NCBI GenBank assembly: GCA_023053545.1
Contig: JAKZAN010000167.1
Span: 1 to 64,000 of the forward strand
Length of the DNA stretch: 64,000 nucleotides
Source of the DNA: Lepidurus packardi
Lineage: Eukaryota > Arthropoda > Branchiopoda > Notostraca > Triopsidae
Direction of reading: 5' to 3'
Part shown: positions 15,801-27,100 of the stretch, in pieces
Layout: each line of letters opens with the position of its first letter
Numbering within the stretch: the stretch's first letter is position 1
The notes under the pieces: generated by a model
Database searches by the model: none
Seen by the model: the letters and a program-made list of their open reading frames with translations, nothing else
Told to the model about the DNA's origin: nothing
Translations under genes and position numbers: made by a program

Positions 15801-18800
15801 TGTATTACTGACTTGATTCATGAATTACTGACTTAATTAATGAATTACTGACTTAATTAATGAATTACTGACTTAATTCATGATTTATTGAGTAAATTCA
15901 TGAATTACTGACCTAATTCATAAATTACTGACTTAATTCATGAATTACTGACTTAGTTAATGAATTACTGACTTAATTCATGAATTGCTTACTTAATTCA
16001 TGTATTACTGACCTAATTCAGAAATTACTGACTTAATTCATGAATTACTGACTTAAGTAATGAATTACTCACTTAATTAATGAATTAGTGAATTAATTAA
16101 TGAATCACTGACTTAATTAATGAATTACTGACTTAATTAATGAATTACTGAATTAATTCATGAATTACTGACTTAATTCATGAATTACTGACGTAATTAA
16201 TGAATTACTGACTTAATTCATGAATTACTGACTTAATTAATGAATTACTGACTTAATTCGTGATTTATTGAGTAAATTCATGAATTACTGACTTGATTCA
16301 TGAATTACTGACTTAATTCATGAATTACTGACTTAATTAATAAATTACTGACTTACTTCATGAATTAATGACTTAGTTAATGAATTACTGACTTTATTCA
16401 TGAATTACTTAATTAATTCATGTATTACTAACCTAATTCCGGAATTAATGACTTAATTCATGAATTACTGACTTAATTCATGAATTACTGACTTAATTCA
16501 TGAATTACTGACTTAATTCATGAATTACTGACTTAATTCATGAATTACTGACTTAATTCATGAACTACTGACTTAATTCATGAATTACTGATTTAATTAA
16601 CAAATTACTGACTTAATTCATGAATTACTAACTTAGTTCATGAATTACTGACTTAATTCATGAATTACTGACTTAATTCATGAATTACTGACTTAATTAA
16701 TGAATTACTGACTTATATAATGAATTAGTGAATTAATTCATGAACTACTGACTTAATTCATGAATTACTGACTTAACTTATGAATTACTGACTTAATTAA
16801 TTAATTACTTACTTAATTCATGAATTGCTGATTTAATTAATGAATTACTGACTTAATTAATGAATAACTGACTTAATTCATGAATTACTGACTTAATTCA
16901 TGAATTCATGACTTAATTCATGAATTTCTGACTTAATTCATGAATTACTGACTTAATTCATGAATTACTTACCTAATTCATGAATTACTGACTTAATTCA
17001 TGAATTACTTACTTAATTCATGTATTACTGACTTAATTCATGAATTACTGACTTAATTAATCAATTACAGACTTAATTCATGAATTACTGACTTAATTAA
17101 TGAATTCCGGACTTAATTAATGAACTACTGACTTAATTCATGAATTACTGACTTAATTAATGAATTCCGGACTTAATTAATGAACTACTGACTTAATTCA
17201 TGAATTACTGACTTAATTAATGAATTACTTACTTAATTCATGTATTACTGACTTGATTCATGAATTACTGACTTAATTAATGAATTACTGACTTAATTAA
17301 TGAATTACTGACTTAATTCATGATTTATTGAGTAAATTCATGAATTACTGACTTGATTCATGAATTACTGACTGAATTCATGAATTACTGACCTAATTCA
17401 TAAATTACTGACTTAATTCATGAATTACTGACTTAGTTAATGAATTACTGACTTAATTCATGAATTGCTTACTTAATTCATGTATTACTGACCTAATTCA
17501 GAAATTACTGACTTAATTCATGAATTACTGACTTAAGTAATGAATTACTGACTTAATTAATGAATTACTGACTTAATTAATGAATTACTGAATTAATTCA
17601 TGAATTACTGACTTAATTCATGAATTACTTAATTAATTCATGTATTACTAACCTAATTCCGGAATTAATTACTTAATTCATGAATTACTGACTTAATTCA
17701 TGAATTACTGACTTAATTCATGAATTACTGACTTAATTCATGAATTACTGACTTAATTCATGAAATACTGACTTAATTCATGAATTACTGACTTAATTCA
17801 TGAACTACTGACTTAATTCATGAATTACTGACTTAATTAACGAATTACTGACTTAATTCATGAATTACTAACTTAGTTCATGAATTACTGACTTAATTCA
17901 TGAATTACTGACTTAATTCATAAATTACTGACTTAGATAAAATAATTACTGACTTAATTAATGAATTACTGACTGAATTCATGAATTACTGACCTAATTC
18001 ATAAATTACTGACTTAATTCATGAATTACTGACTTAGTTAATGAATTACTGACTTAATTCATGAATTGCTTACTTAATTCATGTATTACTGACCTAATTC
18101 AGGAATTACTGACTTAATTCATGAATTACTGAATTAAGTAATGAATTACTGACTTAATTAATGAATTAGTGAATTAATTCATGAATTACTGACTTAATTA
18201 ATGAATTACTGACTTAATTAATGAATTACTGAATTAATTCATGAATTACTGACGTAATTAATGAATTACTGACTTAATTAATGAATTACTGACTTAATTA
18301 ATGAATTACTGACTTAATTCATGATTTATTGAGTAAATTCATGAATTACTGACTTGATTCATGAATTACTGACTTAATTCATGAATTACTGACTTAATTA
18401 ATAAATTACTGACTTAATTCATGAATTAATGACTTAATCATGAATTACGGACTTAATTAATGCACTACTTACTTAATTCATGTATTACTGACTTAATTCA
18501 TGAATTACTGACTTAATTAATGAATTACGGACTTAATTCATGAACTACTGACTTAATTCATGAATTACTGAGTTAATTAACGAATTACTGACTTAATTCA
18601 TGAATTACTGACTTAATTCATGAATTACTGACTTAATTAACGAATTACTGACTTAATTAACGAATTACTGACTTAATTCATGAATTACTGACTTAATTAA
18701 TGAATTAATGACTTAGTTAATGAATTACTGACTTAATTCATGAATTACTTAATTAATTCATGTATTACTAACCTAATTCCGGAATTACTGACTTAATTCA

Positions 18801-21410
18801 TGAATTACTGACTTAATTCATGAATTACTGACTTAATTCATGAATTACTGACTTAATTCATGAATTACTGACTTAATTCATGAATTACTGACTTAATTCA
18901 TGAATTACTGACTTAATTCATGAACTACTGACTTAATTCATGAACTACTGACTTAATTCATGAATAACTGACTTCATTCATGAACTACTGACTTAATTCA
19001 TGAATTACTGACTTAATTAACGAATTACTGACTTAATTCATGAATTACTGACTTAATTCATGAATTACTGACTTAATTAACGAATTACTGACTTAATTCA
19101 TGAATTACTGACTTAATTAATGAATTACTGACTTAGATAAAATAATTACTGACTTAATTAATGAATTACTGACTTAATTCATGAATTACTTACTTAATTA
19201 ATGTATTACTGACTTAATTCATGAATTACTGACTTAATTAATGAATTACTGACTTAATTCATGAATTACTGCCTTAATTCATGTATTACTGACTTAATTA
19301 ATGAATTACTGACTTAATTCATGAATTTCTGACTTAATTCATGAATAACTGACTTAATAATGAATTACGGACTTAATTAATGCACTATTGACTTAATTCA
19401 TGAATTACTTACTTAATTCATGTATTACTGACTTAATTCATGAATTACTGACTTAATTAATGAATTACGGACTTAATTAATGAATTACTGACGTAATTAA
19501 TGAATTACTGACTTAATTAATGAATTACTGACTTAATTAATGAATTACTGACTTAATTCATGATTTATTGAGTAAATTCATGAATTACTGACTTGATTCA
19601 TGAATTACTGACTTAATTCATGAATTACTGACTTAATTCATGTATTACTGACCTAATTATGGAATTACTGACTTAATTCATGAATTACTGACTTAATTCA
19701 TGAATTACTGACTTAATTCATGAACTACTGACTTAATTCATGAATAACTGACTTAATTCATGAACTACTGACTTAATTCATGAATTACTGACTTAATTAA
19801 CGAATTACTGACTTAATTCATGAATTACTGACTTAATTCATGAATTACTGACTTAATTAACGAATTACTGACTTAATTCATGAATTACTGACTTAATTAA
19901 TGAATTACTGACTTAGATAAAATAATTACTGACTTAATTAATGAATTACTGACTTAATTCATGAATTACTGACTTAATTAATGAATTACTGACTTAATTC
20001 ATGAATTACTGCCTTAATTCATGTATTACTGACTTAATTAATGAATTACTGACTTAATTCATGAATTTCTGACTTAATTCATGAATAACTGACTTAATAA
20101 TGAATTACGGACTTAATTAATGCACTATTGACTTAATTCATGAATTACTTACTTAATTCATGTATTACTGACTTAATTCATGAATTACTGACTTAATTAA
20201 TGAATTACGGACTTAATTAATGAATTACTGACGTAATTAATGAATTACTGACTTAATTAATGAATTACTGACTTAATTCATGAATTACTGACTTAATTCA
20301 TGTATTACTGACCTAATTATGGAATTACTGACTTAATTCATGAATTACTGACTTAATTCACGAATTACTGACTTAATTAATCAATTACTGACTTAATTAA
20401 TGAATTACTGAATTAATTCATGAAATAGTGACTTAATTCATGAATTACTGACTTAATTCATGACTTACTGAATTAATTCATGAATTACTGACTTAATTAA
20501 TGAATTACTGACTTAATTCATGAATTACTGACTTAATTCATGAATTACTTACTTAATTCATGTATTACTGACCTAATTATGGAATTACTGACTTAATTCA
20601 TGAATTACTGACTTAATTCATGAATTACTGACTTAATTCATGAACTACTGACTTAATTCATGAATAACTGACTTAATTCATGAACTACTGACTTAATTCA
20701 TGAATTACTGACTTAATTAACGAATTACTGACTTAATTCATGAATTACTGACTTAATTCATGAATTACTGACTTAATTAACGAATTACTGACTTAATTCA
20801 TGAATTACTGACTTAATTAATGAATTACTGACTTAGATAAAATAATTACTGACTTAATTAATGAATTACTGACTTAATTCATGAATTACTTACTTAATTC
20901 ATGTATTACTGACTTAATTCATGAATTACTTACTTAATTAATGAATTACTGACTTAATTCATGAATTACTGCCTTAATTCATGTATTACTGACTTAATTA
21001 ATGAATTACTGACTTAATTCATGAATTTCTGACTTAATTCATGAATAACTGACTTAATAATGAATTACGGACTTAATTAATGCACTATTGACTTAATTCA
21101 TGAATTACTTACTTAATTCATGTATTACTGACCTAATTATGGAATTACTGACTTAATTCATGAATTACTGACTTAATTCACGAATTACTGACTTAATTAA
21201 TCAATTACTGACTTAATTAATGAATTACTGAATTAATTCATGAAATAGTGACTTAATTCATGAATTACTGACTTAATTCATGACTTACTGAATTAATTCA
21301 TGAATTACTGACTTAATTAATGAATTACTGACTTAATTCATGAATTACTGACTTAATTCATGAATTACTTACTTAATTCATGTATTACTGACTTAATTCA
21401 TGAATTACTG
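9892..21410. repeat. 20-bp satellite array, block 3, up to the Polinton
   Basis: Same satellite family, more diverged in variant order than block 2. A run starting at about 15361 recurs at about 16741 (1380 bp apart). A marker unit with CCTAATTATGGAATTAC occurs near 19650, 20311, 20581 and 21130 and again right of the Polinton near 43280 and 47960. Both sides therefore belong to one array that predates the Polinton. No gene is seen. Confidence 0.97.
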
Positions 21411-21456
21411 AAGAAGTATAGGTACCACCATTACTGCCACCTCCATTACTGCCGCA

Positions 21457-21511
21457 CCAATAGGAAGCCTCCATTTCCCCCAAGCCCCGCCCCTTTTATG
21501 GCTGCACCAAT
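21457..21511. promoter_or_regulatory. Two CCAAT boxes flanking a GC box in the left TIR
   Basis: CCAAT lies at 21457-21461 and 21507-21511, each in the context GCACCAATAGGA, with CCCCGCCCC at 21485-21493 between them. The mirror set is at 40875-40929. CCAAT and GC boxes are usual eukaryotic promoter elements, and the position near the terminus suggests a promoter firing inward from each TIR. Function is inferred from motifs only. Confidence 0.45.
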
Positions 21512-21676
21512 AGGATGCCTTCATTTCTCCCCTAGTCCCCTGCCCTGACGCCTGCGCAGTATGGTTTGACAACACCTAGTTTCTAGCGTTTCCGCCACTT
21601 TCACGTTGGCGCTGTCCTCACAATTGAGCAGCTCTCGTGTCGACAACAGTGTCCTCCGCCAACAAACTTAATTACC

Positions 21677-22084
21677 ATTAAAGTTAAAGACACTTTTTCG
21701 GACTCGACATTAAAGTTAAAGACACTTTTTCAGGATTACCATTAAAGTTAAAGACACTTTTTCAGATTCGACATTAAAGTTAAAGACACTTTTTCGGACT
21801 CGACATTAAAGTTAATGACACTTTTTCAGGATTACCATTAAAGTTAAAGACACTTTTTCAGAATCAACATTAAAGTTAAGGACACTTTTTCGAGAATAGA
21901 CATTAAAGTTAAAGACACTTTTCAAGATTCATCATTAAAGTTAAAGACACTTTTTCGGACTCGACATTAAAGTTAAAGACACTTTTTCAGGATTACCATT
22001 AAAGTTAAAGACACTTTTTCAGATTCGACATTAAAGTTAATGACACTTTTTCGGAGATAGACATTTAAGTTAAAGACACTTTTT
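21677..22084 (+). repeat. 32-bp tandem array in left TIR (13 units)
   Basis: Thirteen units of about 32 bp share the core ATTAAAGTTAAAGACACTTT and vary in the last ten bases (CGGACTCGAC, CAGGATTACC, CAGATTCGAC and others). The variants follow in the same order as in the right TIR, except that the eighth left unit (ending CAAGATTCATC) has no partner there. Iterated sites inside a replicating terminus suggest a protein-binding array, but no function is known. Confidence 0.93.
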
Positions 22085-22586
22085 GTAAGTTTAACCTTTG
22101 AAATGTATTTTCTTTCAACAAATACAATTACAAATTCATTCAAAATAATGGTTGGTGGTTTCACTACACTGTAAGATTTTTTTGGAGAGTTTGCCATCAT
22201 GCTCATCAGGCTATCAACTGTTGCACACACACTGATAACACCAACTCACCCACTCTTGCGTTTGCACAGCCCGTCTGGCTAGGGTGCTTGTCAGCTCACA
22301 CTCATGTGTTTGACACCCCCCTCAAGCTGCTGTGTTGGTCAATCCCCACTCTTCCATAGGCATGATTCCTCAGATGGGCGCGCTTGACAACCCCCACTCT
22401 GACATCTGTGCAACCCTTAGGCTGAACGGTTTCAAAATCCCCAATTCTCACAACCGCACACACACACTCATTCCAACCAGTGTTTGACAAACTCAAGGCT
22501 ATCACCAGCACGTCTCCTGTTTATGAAACCAGTGGAACCAACACAGATCAACACGGTGGTTCAATAAACTCTGCTAGAGCATAAGA

Positions 22587-23030
22587 ATGGCTGAAGACTT
22601 GGCTGTAGTCTATTTGAGATTAGTTGACAGCATCCCTGTGGAGTTAACTTCATGTTTTATTAATTCCAAATTATCACAGAACAATTTTTACTATCGACAT
22701 TTCACATGGGGAAATGACCATGATCAAGACTGGCCCTTTGACACGATGGGGGTTTTCTTCAATCATTTAGCCCACTCAATCCGAAAATATCGAGTTTTAA
22801 CATGGGGTGATCCTTCGTTTGAAATTCTCTCACAAGGACTTCAACAACCTATTGAGAACTTGGTGGGATACAATTGCCCTGCAGTCAACGAAATTTTTAT
22901 CCCTTTTGAACCACCCTATTGTCCTAAACATAAAACAGCCCCGACTCTTTGTACGCTGTTCCAAACCTACAAATTCACTTATTGGTTAACCCGAGATGTA
23001 GAACGAATTAATGTAAATACAAAATTGTGA
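22587..23030 (+). CDS. Unknown Polinton ORF beginning inside the TIR
   Basis: A 147-residue ORF starting with ATG. Its first 13 codons lie in the left TIR and the rest in unique sequence. It is rich in aromatic residues (YYRHFTWGN, FTYWLTRD) and shows no signal peptide or obvious membrane segment. I do not recognise a family. It is the outermost gene on the left, running inward, and converges on the packaging ATPase, whose end lies 81 bp away. The TIR upstream carries CCAAT/GC boxes and an AACCTTTGAA motif that could drive it. Because the start lies in the TIR, a matching short ORF exists at the right end. Coding status rests on length in AT-rich DNA and on position. Confidence 0.6.
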   Translation: MAEDLAVVYLRLVDSIPVELTSCFINSKLSQNNFYYRHFTWGNDHDQDWPFDTMGVFFNHLAHSIRKYRVLTWGDPSFEILSQGLQQPIENLVGYNCPAVNEIFIPFEPPYCPKHKTAPTLCTLFQTYKFTYWLTRDVERINVNTKL

Positions 23031-23110
23031 AAAATAATCGAGACTAATATTTGAAAGATATCACCACATTTTACATCAAACATCTGAAAAACATGTTTAT
23101 AACAAAATGT

Positions 23111-23116
23111 TTTATT
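23111..23116 (-). terminator. AATAAA poly(A) signal overlapping ATPase stop
   Basis: The minus strand reads AATAAA across the TAA that ends the extended ATPase frame. The polymerase gene shows the same arrangement at 33680-33685. The signal supports 23112, not 23283, as the original gene end. Confidence 0.5.
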
Positions 23117-23774
23117 TTCGTGAAACTTTTACAGGTTGGTGCACTCTTTCGTATACAATAGGCTCGCCTTTCGCGTTGAAAACGTCTGACATAAGACGAT
23201 AAGTGTCAGGAGTGTTGGGATCGAAGGAGAGCATCAAATAAGAGTAAGGTTCTTCACAGGCATGCTCGTACGCATCCATAAACTATCTCAGTTTACCAGG
23301 GAACATTTGAGCTCCAATAGCTCGAATTTGAGTAACATCTCGAGCAGTTTTCATTAGAAACATGTGGGAGCAATTAAGAGAGATGGTGCGAAGGTTGCTA
23401 TAAAACGGGTTTTGTGTAATCATGATGACGGAGATATTGGCATGGTGGGAATGTTTGGTAAAGATGTTCTCCAATGCTTTTGATTTACCATGTATAGTTT
23501 CCATCAGATCATCCAGAATGAGTAAACTGTTGGCCGGTAAAGTTTCTTTAATATCATTTTCGTCAAACCCGGCTTGAAAAGTAATATTGTCCAACTCCGA
23601 CTGGAGTTGTGCAAAAAGCGGTTGCCACGCTCCATAACAATAGCGTATACGTTCAGGACAGGGAGTGAACATTGACGATAGTTGTCGAAGCAGCCGGGCT
23701 ACCACCTCGCTTTTACCCGATTGTGAAGGACCAGCAATGAGGATGCGCACTGGATGTCTAAACAACGCCTCCAT
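23112..23774 (-). CDS. Polinton packaging ATPase (FtsK/HerA, A32-like) with in-frame TAG
   Basis: Genome-packaging ATPase of the kind used by Polintons and related DNA viruses to pump DNA into the capsid. Walker A is GPSQSGKS (residues 15-22), Walker B is SLLILDDL with Asp88-Asp89, and the conserved ITQN lies at 119-122. The open frame stops at a TAG (23283-23285) after 163 residues. The same frame then continues for 56 codons (MDAYEHACEEPYSYL and onward) that match the usual C-terminal end of this family and finish in a TAA overlapping AATAAA on the minus strand (23111-23116). I therefore annotate one gene with a nonsense codon about three quarters along. Readthrough is possible but unsupported; a 14-bp GT-AG stretch there is too short to be an intron. 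It diverges from the polymerase gene across 96 bp. Confidence 0.88.
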
Positions 23775-23870
23775 ACTAACAAATGAGTTCCTCCTCTTCT
23801 AGTTCCGAGTCTTTAAGCACTAACACGCCATGAAAATCGTGCTCAGTAGCCCTCGAGACAGCGTTTGACA

Positions 23871-23923
23871 ATGAATTCTGAATATAGTCCAATCTTAGGC
23901 GATTTGATTCGTGAATTAGGTAT
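23871..23923 (+). pseudogene. polB: 5' coding fragment of Polinton DNA polymerase B, cut off by Gypsy-1
   Basis: An ATG at 23871 opens 17 codons plus two bases (MNSEYSPIL and onward) that stop making sense at 23923/23924, where the Gypsy LTR starts. The frame resumes at 29677, directly after the 4-bp duplication GTAT at 29673-29676. The split falls inside one codon and the phases agree, so this is the true N-terminus of the polymerase gene, separated from the rest by 5.75 kb. Read from this ATG the ribosome would enter LTR sequence. The upstream 96 bp is a divergent promoter region shared with the ATPase. Confidence 0.85.
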
Positions 23924-24160
23924 TGTCACGGATGGTTTTTTTCAATGCTGTATTTCTTTGCTTGGTCTAAAACCCAACTGCCTCGTCTGTACATTGGCGT
24001 ATCTTTTTATACCACTTGGCGACCCCTTTCTTAGCGAACATGCTTCTTTCAACGTTTGTCCTTCATTGACCTGACCTTGCCATTCTCCAAGAATCCGCCA
24101 CTTACTCCCAAACATGCAAATTAACCAAGACCAACGTTTTCAAAAGGGTCATTCGCTACA
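23924..24160 (-). repeat. Gypsy-1 3' LTR
   Basis: 237 bp, identical by eye to 29436-29672. In element orientation it starts TGTAGCG and ends GTGACA. A TATA-box-like TATAAAAA (plus-strand TTTTTATA at 24004-24011) is present. The last codons and the stop of pol (24121-24160) lie inside this LTR. Confidence 0.95.
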
Positions 24161-27100
24161 CTCGGCCCTTCCTGACTTAAATCGCTCTCCCGAGCGACCA
24201 AGTGACCCTCTCCGACCCCGGCAGGTCTCCAGGTTTTCACCAACTCGGACAATGGCAGGTCATCATCAGCATCGTTCACTCCTTCTGTTCCATGGTGTTT
24301 CAAGAGCTGCGCCAAAGGGAGATCATCGTCCGATTCTCTATTTTCCTCACTCTGGTTAGAGGTCGTGTTGTCGTCTATGTCTACAATTTCACCGTCATCT
24401 TCTCCATCTTCTTCGTCACTTTCTTCGTCGGACACATAACCGGGTACAAATTTCCTTAGTTGACTGACGTGGGCGGGAAATATCCGAAGTCGACGTTTTG
24501 TTTCCTGTCCGGGTAGGTCTTCGATTTGGTAGGTGACTTCTGTAATATTTCTGGCAATGGAAAAGGGTCCGATATATTTTGGACGGAGTTTAGGTGACTG
24601 GCCCTTCGTTCGGAGACGCCGCTGGACCCATACCAGATCACCAGGTTTGAAGACAGGTGGAGCCCGATGGTGTTTGTCGTAACGGAGTTTCTGCGCTTTC
24701 TGTTTAACCAAGATTCGCTCCATGGTTGCTCTTCGCACGGCCTCGACGCGTCCAAGAAACTCGGGATAAGTTTCTGACACATCTTCCGGCCACGGGAATA
24801 GCGTCTCTTCGGGTAACACTGGAAGACGTCCATATACCAATTGAAACGGGCTTATTCCGGTGGTTTCTTGCATGGCAGTATTGACACAGAAGGCCGCTGT
24901 TTGGACTAAGGAATCCCATTGATGCTGGTCGGATTCGATCAAACCTGCAACGATTTCGGTCAGTGTACGATTAACTCGCTCACAGAGCCCATTTGCTTGG
25001 GGGTGATAGGCGGCTGTCATCGAATGCCGGATTTTCAGGCGTTCTAGGGTTTCTTCCATCTGACGTGCGGTAAATCCTGTTCCTCTATCGCTAATCAGCG
25101 CCTCAGGTGTTCCATGCCGTAGGATTATTTGTTCCATGAGAAAGTCAACAACATTTTTAGAGGATGTATCGGGAACGGCTCGTACCTCGACCCATTTACT
25201 GTGGTAGTCGATCGCAACTAGCAAGTGCCGATTTCCACGGGGAGTGAGAGGAAAAGGGCCAACGTGGTCAATGCCCAGCAGACGAAATGGTTGATCCGGA
25301 GGAGGAATTGGTTGCAAGAAGCCTAGTGGTGGGCCGGGGGGAATCTTCCTTTGTTGACAGGTGGGGCAAGATTTAACATACCGTCGAACCGTTGAGGTAA
25401 GCCTGGGCCACCAGTATCGGGACTTAACTTTGTCTAAGGTTTTTGTAAGACCGAGATGGCCTCCTGCAAAACTGTCGTGACAGCTACGCAGAACGTCCCG
25501 ACGGAACGTTCGGGGTAACGCAAGCAGCAACTTTCGACCTCGGCCATTACCTTTCCGGTAAAGTAGCCCGTGGCGAAGCGAGAATTGAGTGGAAATACCG
25601 TCGCTGTCAGGAAATTTTGATAAGGCTGCGGGGTCGGTTAAGAGCAATAATAGATGCGAGAACTGCGGATCGGTGTACTGCTCAGCCAAGAGTACTGAAG
25701 GTTGGACTTTGTATAATAGCGTGCAAATAGCCATGTGGTCTGGTGGCTGAGTTTCTTCGCCGGCTCCTGTTGGTGCGCGCGATAGGGCATCTGCGACAAC
25801 ATTGGCTTTTCCTTTTCTGTGCTGGAAGGTAATGTCATATTCCTGAAGAGCAAGAACCCACCGGCTAAATTTTGCATTGACCTCCTGTTTGTGAAAGAGG
25901 TAGGTGACCGCGGTATTATCCGTGATGACCTTAAAGGGCCGACCAAAAATATAGGACCTCCACTTCGTAACGGCCCAAACCACGGCAAGACATTCCAGTT
26001 CATTACTGTGGTATCGAGATTCCGGATCCGAGAGTCTTCTGCTAATATAGGCAATGGTGAATTCTTCGTTACCCTGTCGTTGTACTAGAACGGCGCCAAG
26101 CCCTTCGTAACTGGCATCCGTATGGATTTCAATCTCCCGTTCCTCTTGGAAATGGTTTAAAATCGGGGCGGTACGTAGAGCCTGTTTTAAGTGAAGGAAT
26201 GATGCGCTGCTTTGCTCCGTCCAGTTCCAAGTCGTTGCCTTTTTTAACAGACCATACAGGGGACGGGCTATGGCGGCGAAACCCCGGATAAAGCGCCTAT
26301 AATATCCCAGCATGCCAAGAAACCGCCTGAGTTGTTTGAGGTTACTAGGTTGGGGATAGTTTATAATGGCTTCAGCCCTCTGGGAATCCGGGCCAATCCC
26401 ATGGCAGTTAACGCGATGCCCTAGGAACACGACTTCCGGACGAGCAAAGGTGCATTTGTCCAGGTTTAGTGTAAGATTCGAATGTCGTATAGCTTCTAAT
26501 ACCAGTCGTAGTCTATCCTGATGTTCCGAAAAGGTACGCCCAAAGATGAGTATGTCATCTAAGTATACTAGACAGTGAGACCATTTGAGTCCCGCAAGTA
26601 CTCGGTCCATCAGACGCTGGAAAGTGGCCGGGGCATTACACAATCCGAAAGGCATCCGTTGAAATTCGTAAAGCCCATCGGGAGTAACGAAAGCCGTTTT
26701 CTCCCGGTCTGAGGGGTTGACCGTTACCTGCCAGTACCCACTAGCCAGATCCAAAGATGTAAAGAAGACGGCGTTTCCAATTCGATCAAGAATGTCGTCA
26801 ATACGTGGAAGGGGGTAAACGTCCTTCTTCGTGATACTGTTTAGTCGTCGATAGTCTACACAGAACCGTAGTTCGCCATTTTTCTTTTTGACAAGCACGA
26901 CGGGAGAAGACCATGGACTGGTAGAAGGAGTAATGATGCCTGCGTCCAACATCTTGGTGACTTGTTCTGAAATGATTTGTCGTTCTGCAGCGGATACCCG
27001 TCGAGGAGGAACATGCAAGGGAATTGGTTGTTCCGTGTGGATCTGATGATCGACCAAACTTGTACCTTGCAGAGGTTTGTCGGAGGTTGCAAAACATTGA

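Larger units (their letters stand above)
21415..22625 (+). repeat. Polinton left terminal inverted repeat
   Basis: Matches the reverse complement of 39794-40971. The two TIRs differ by one 32-bp tandem unit and very few substitutions; one visible change would be Asn/His if the chance ORF at 21973-22230 were read. The outer 260 bp are GC-richer and promoter-like, followed by a 32-bp tandem array, then a 540-bp unique part with TG/CA-rich stretches. The inner end reaches 39 bp into the unknown ORF at 22587. In related elements the TIR ends are the origin for protein-primed replication. Confidence 0.95.

Noticed and set aside
1..21410. CRISPR-like regular repeats
   Set aside because: There are no unique spacers; units are head-to-tail 20-bp copies, and the sequence is eukaryotic.
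21973..22511. Minus-strand ORFs of 85 and 69 codons, mirrored at 39907-40116 and 40188-40445
   Set aside because: They match only because the TIRs match. The first runs into the 32-bp array, whose unit is not a multiple of three, and neither has a recognisable domain.
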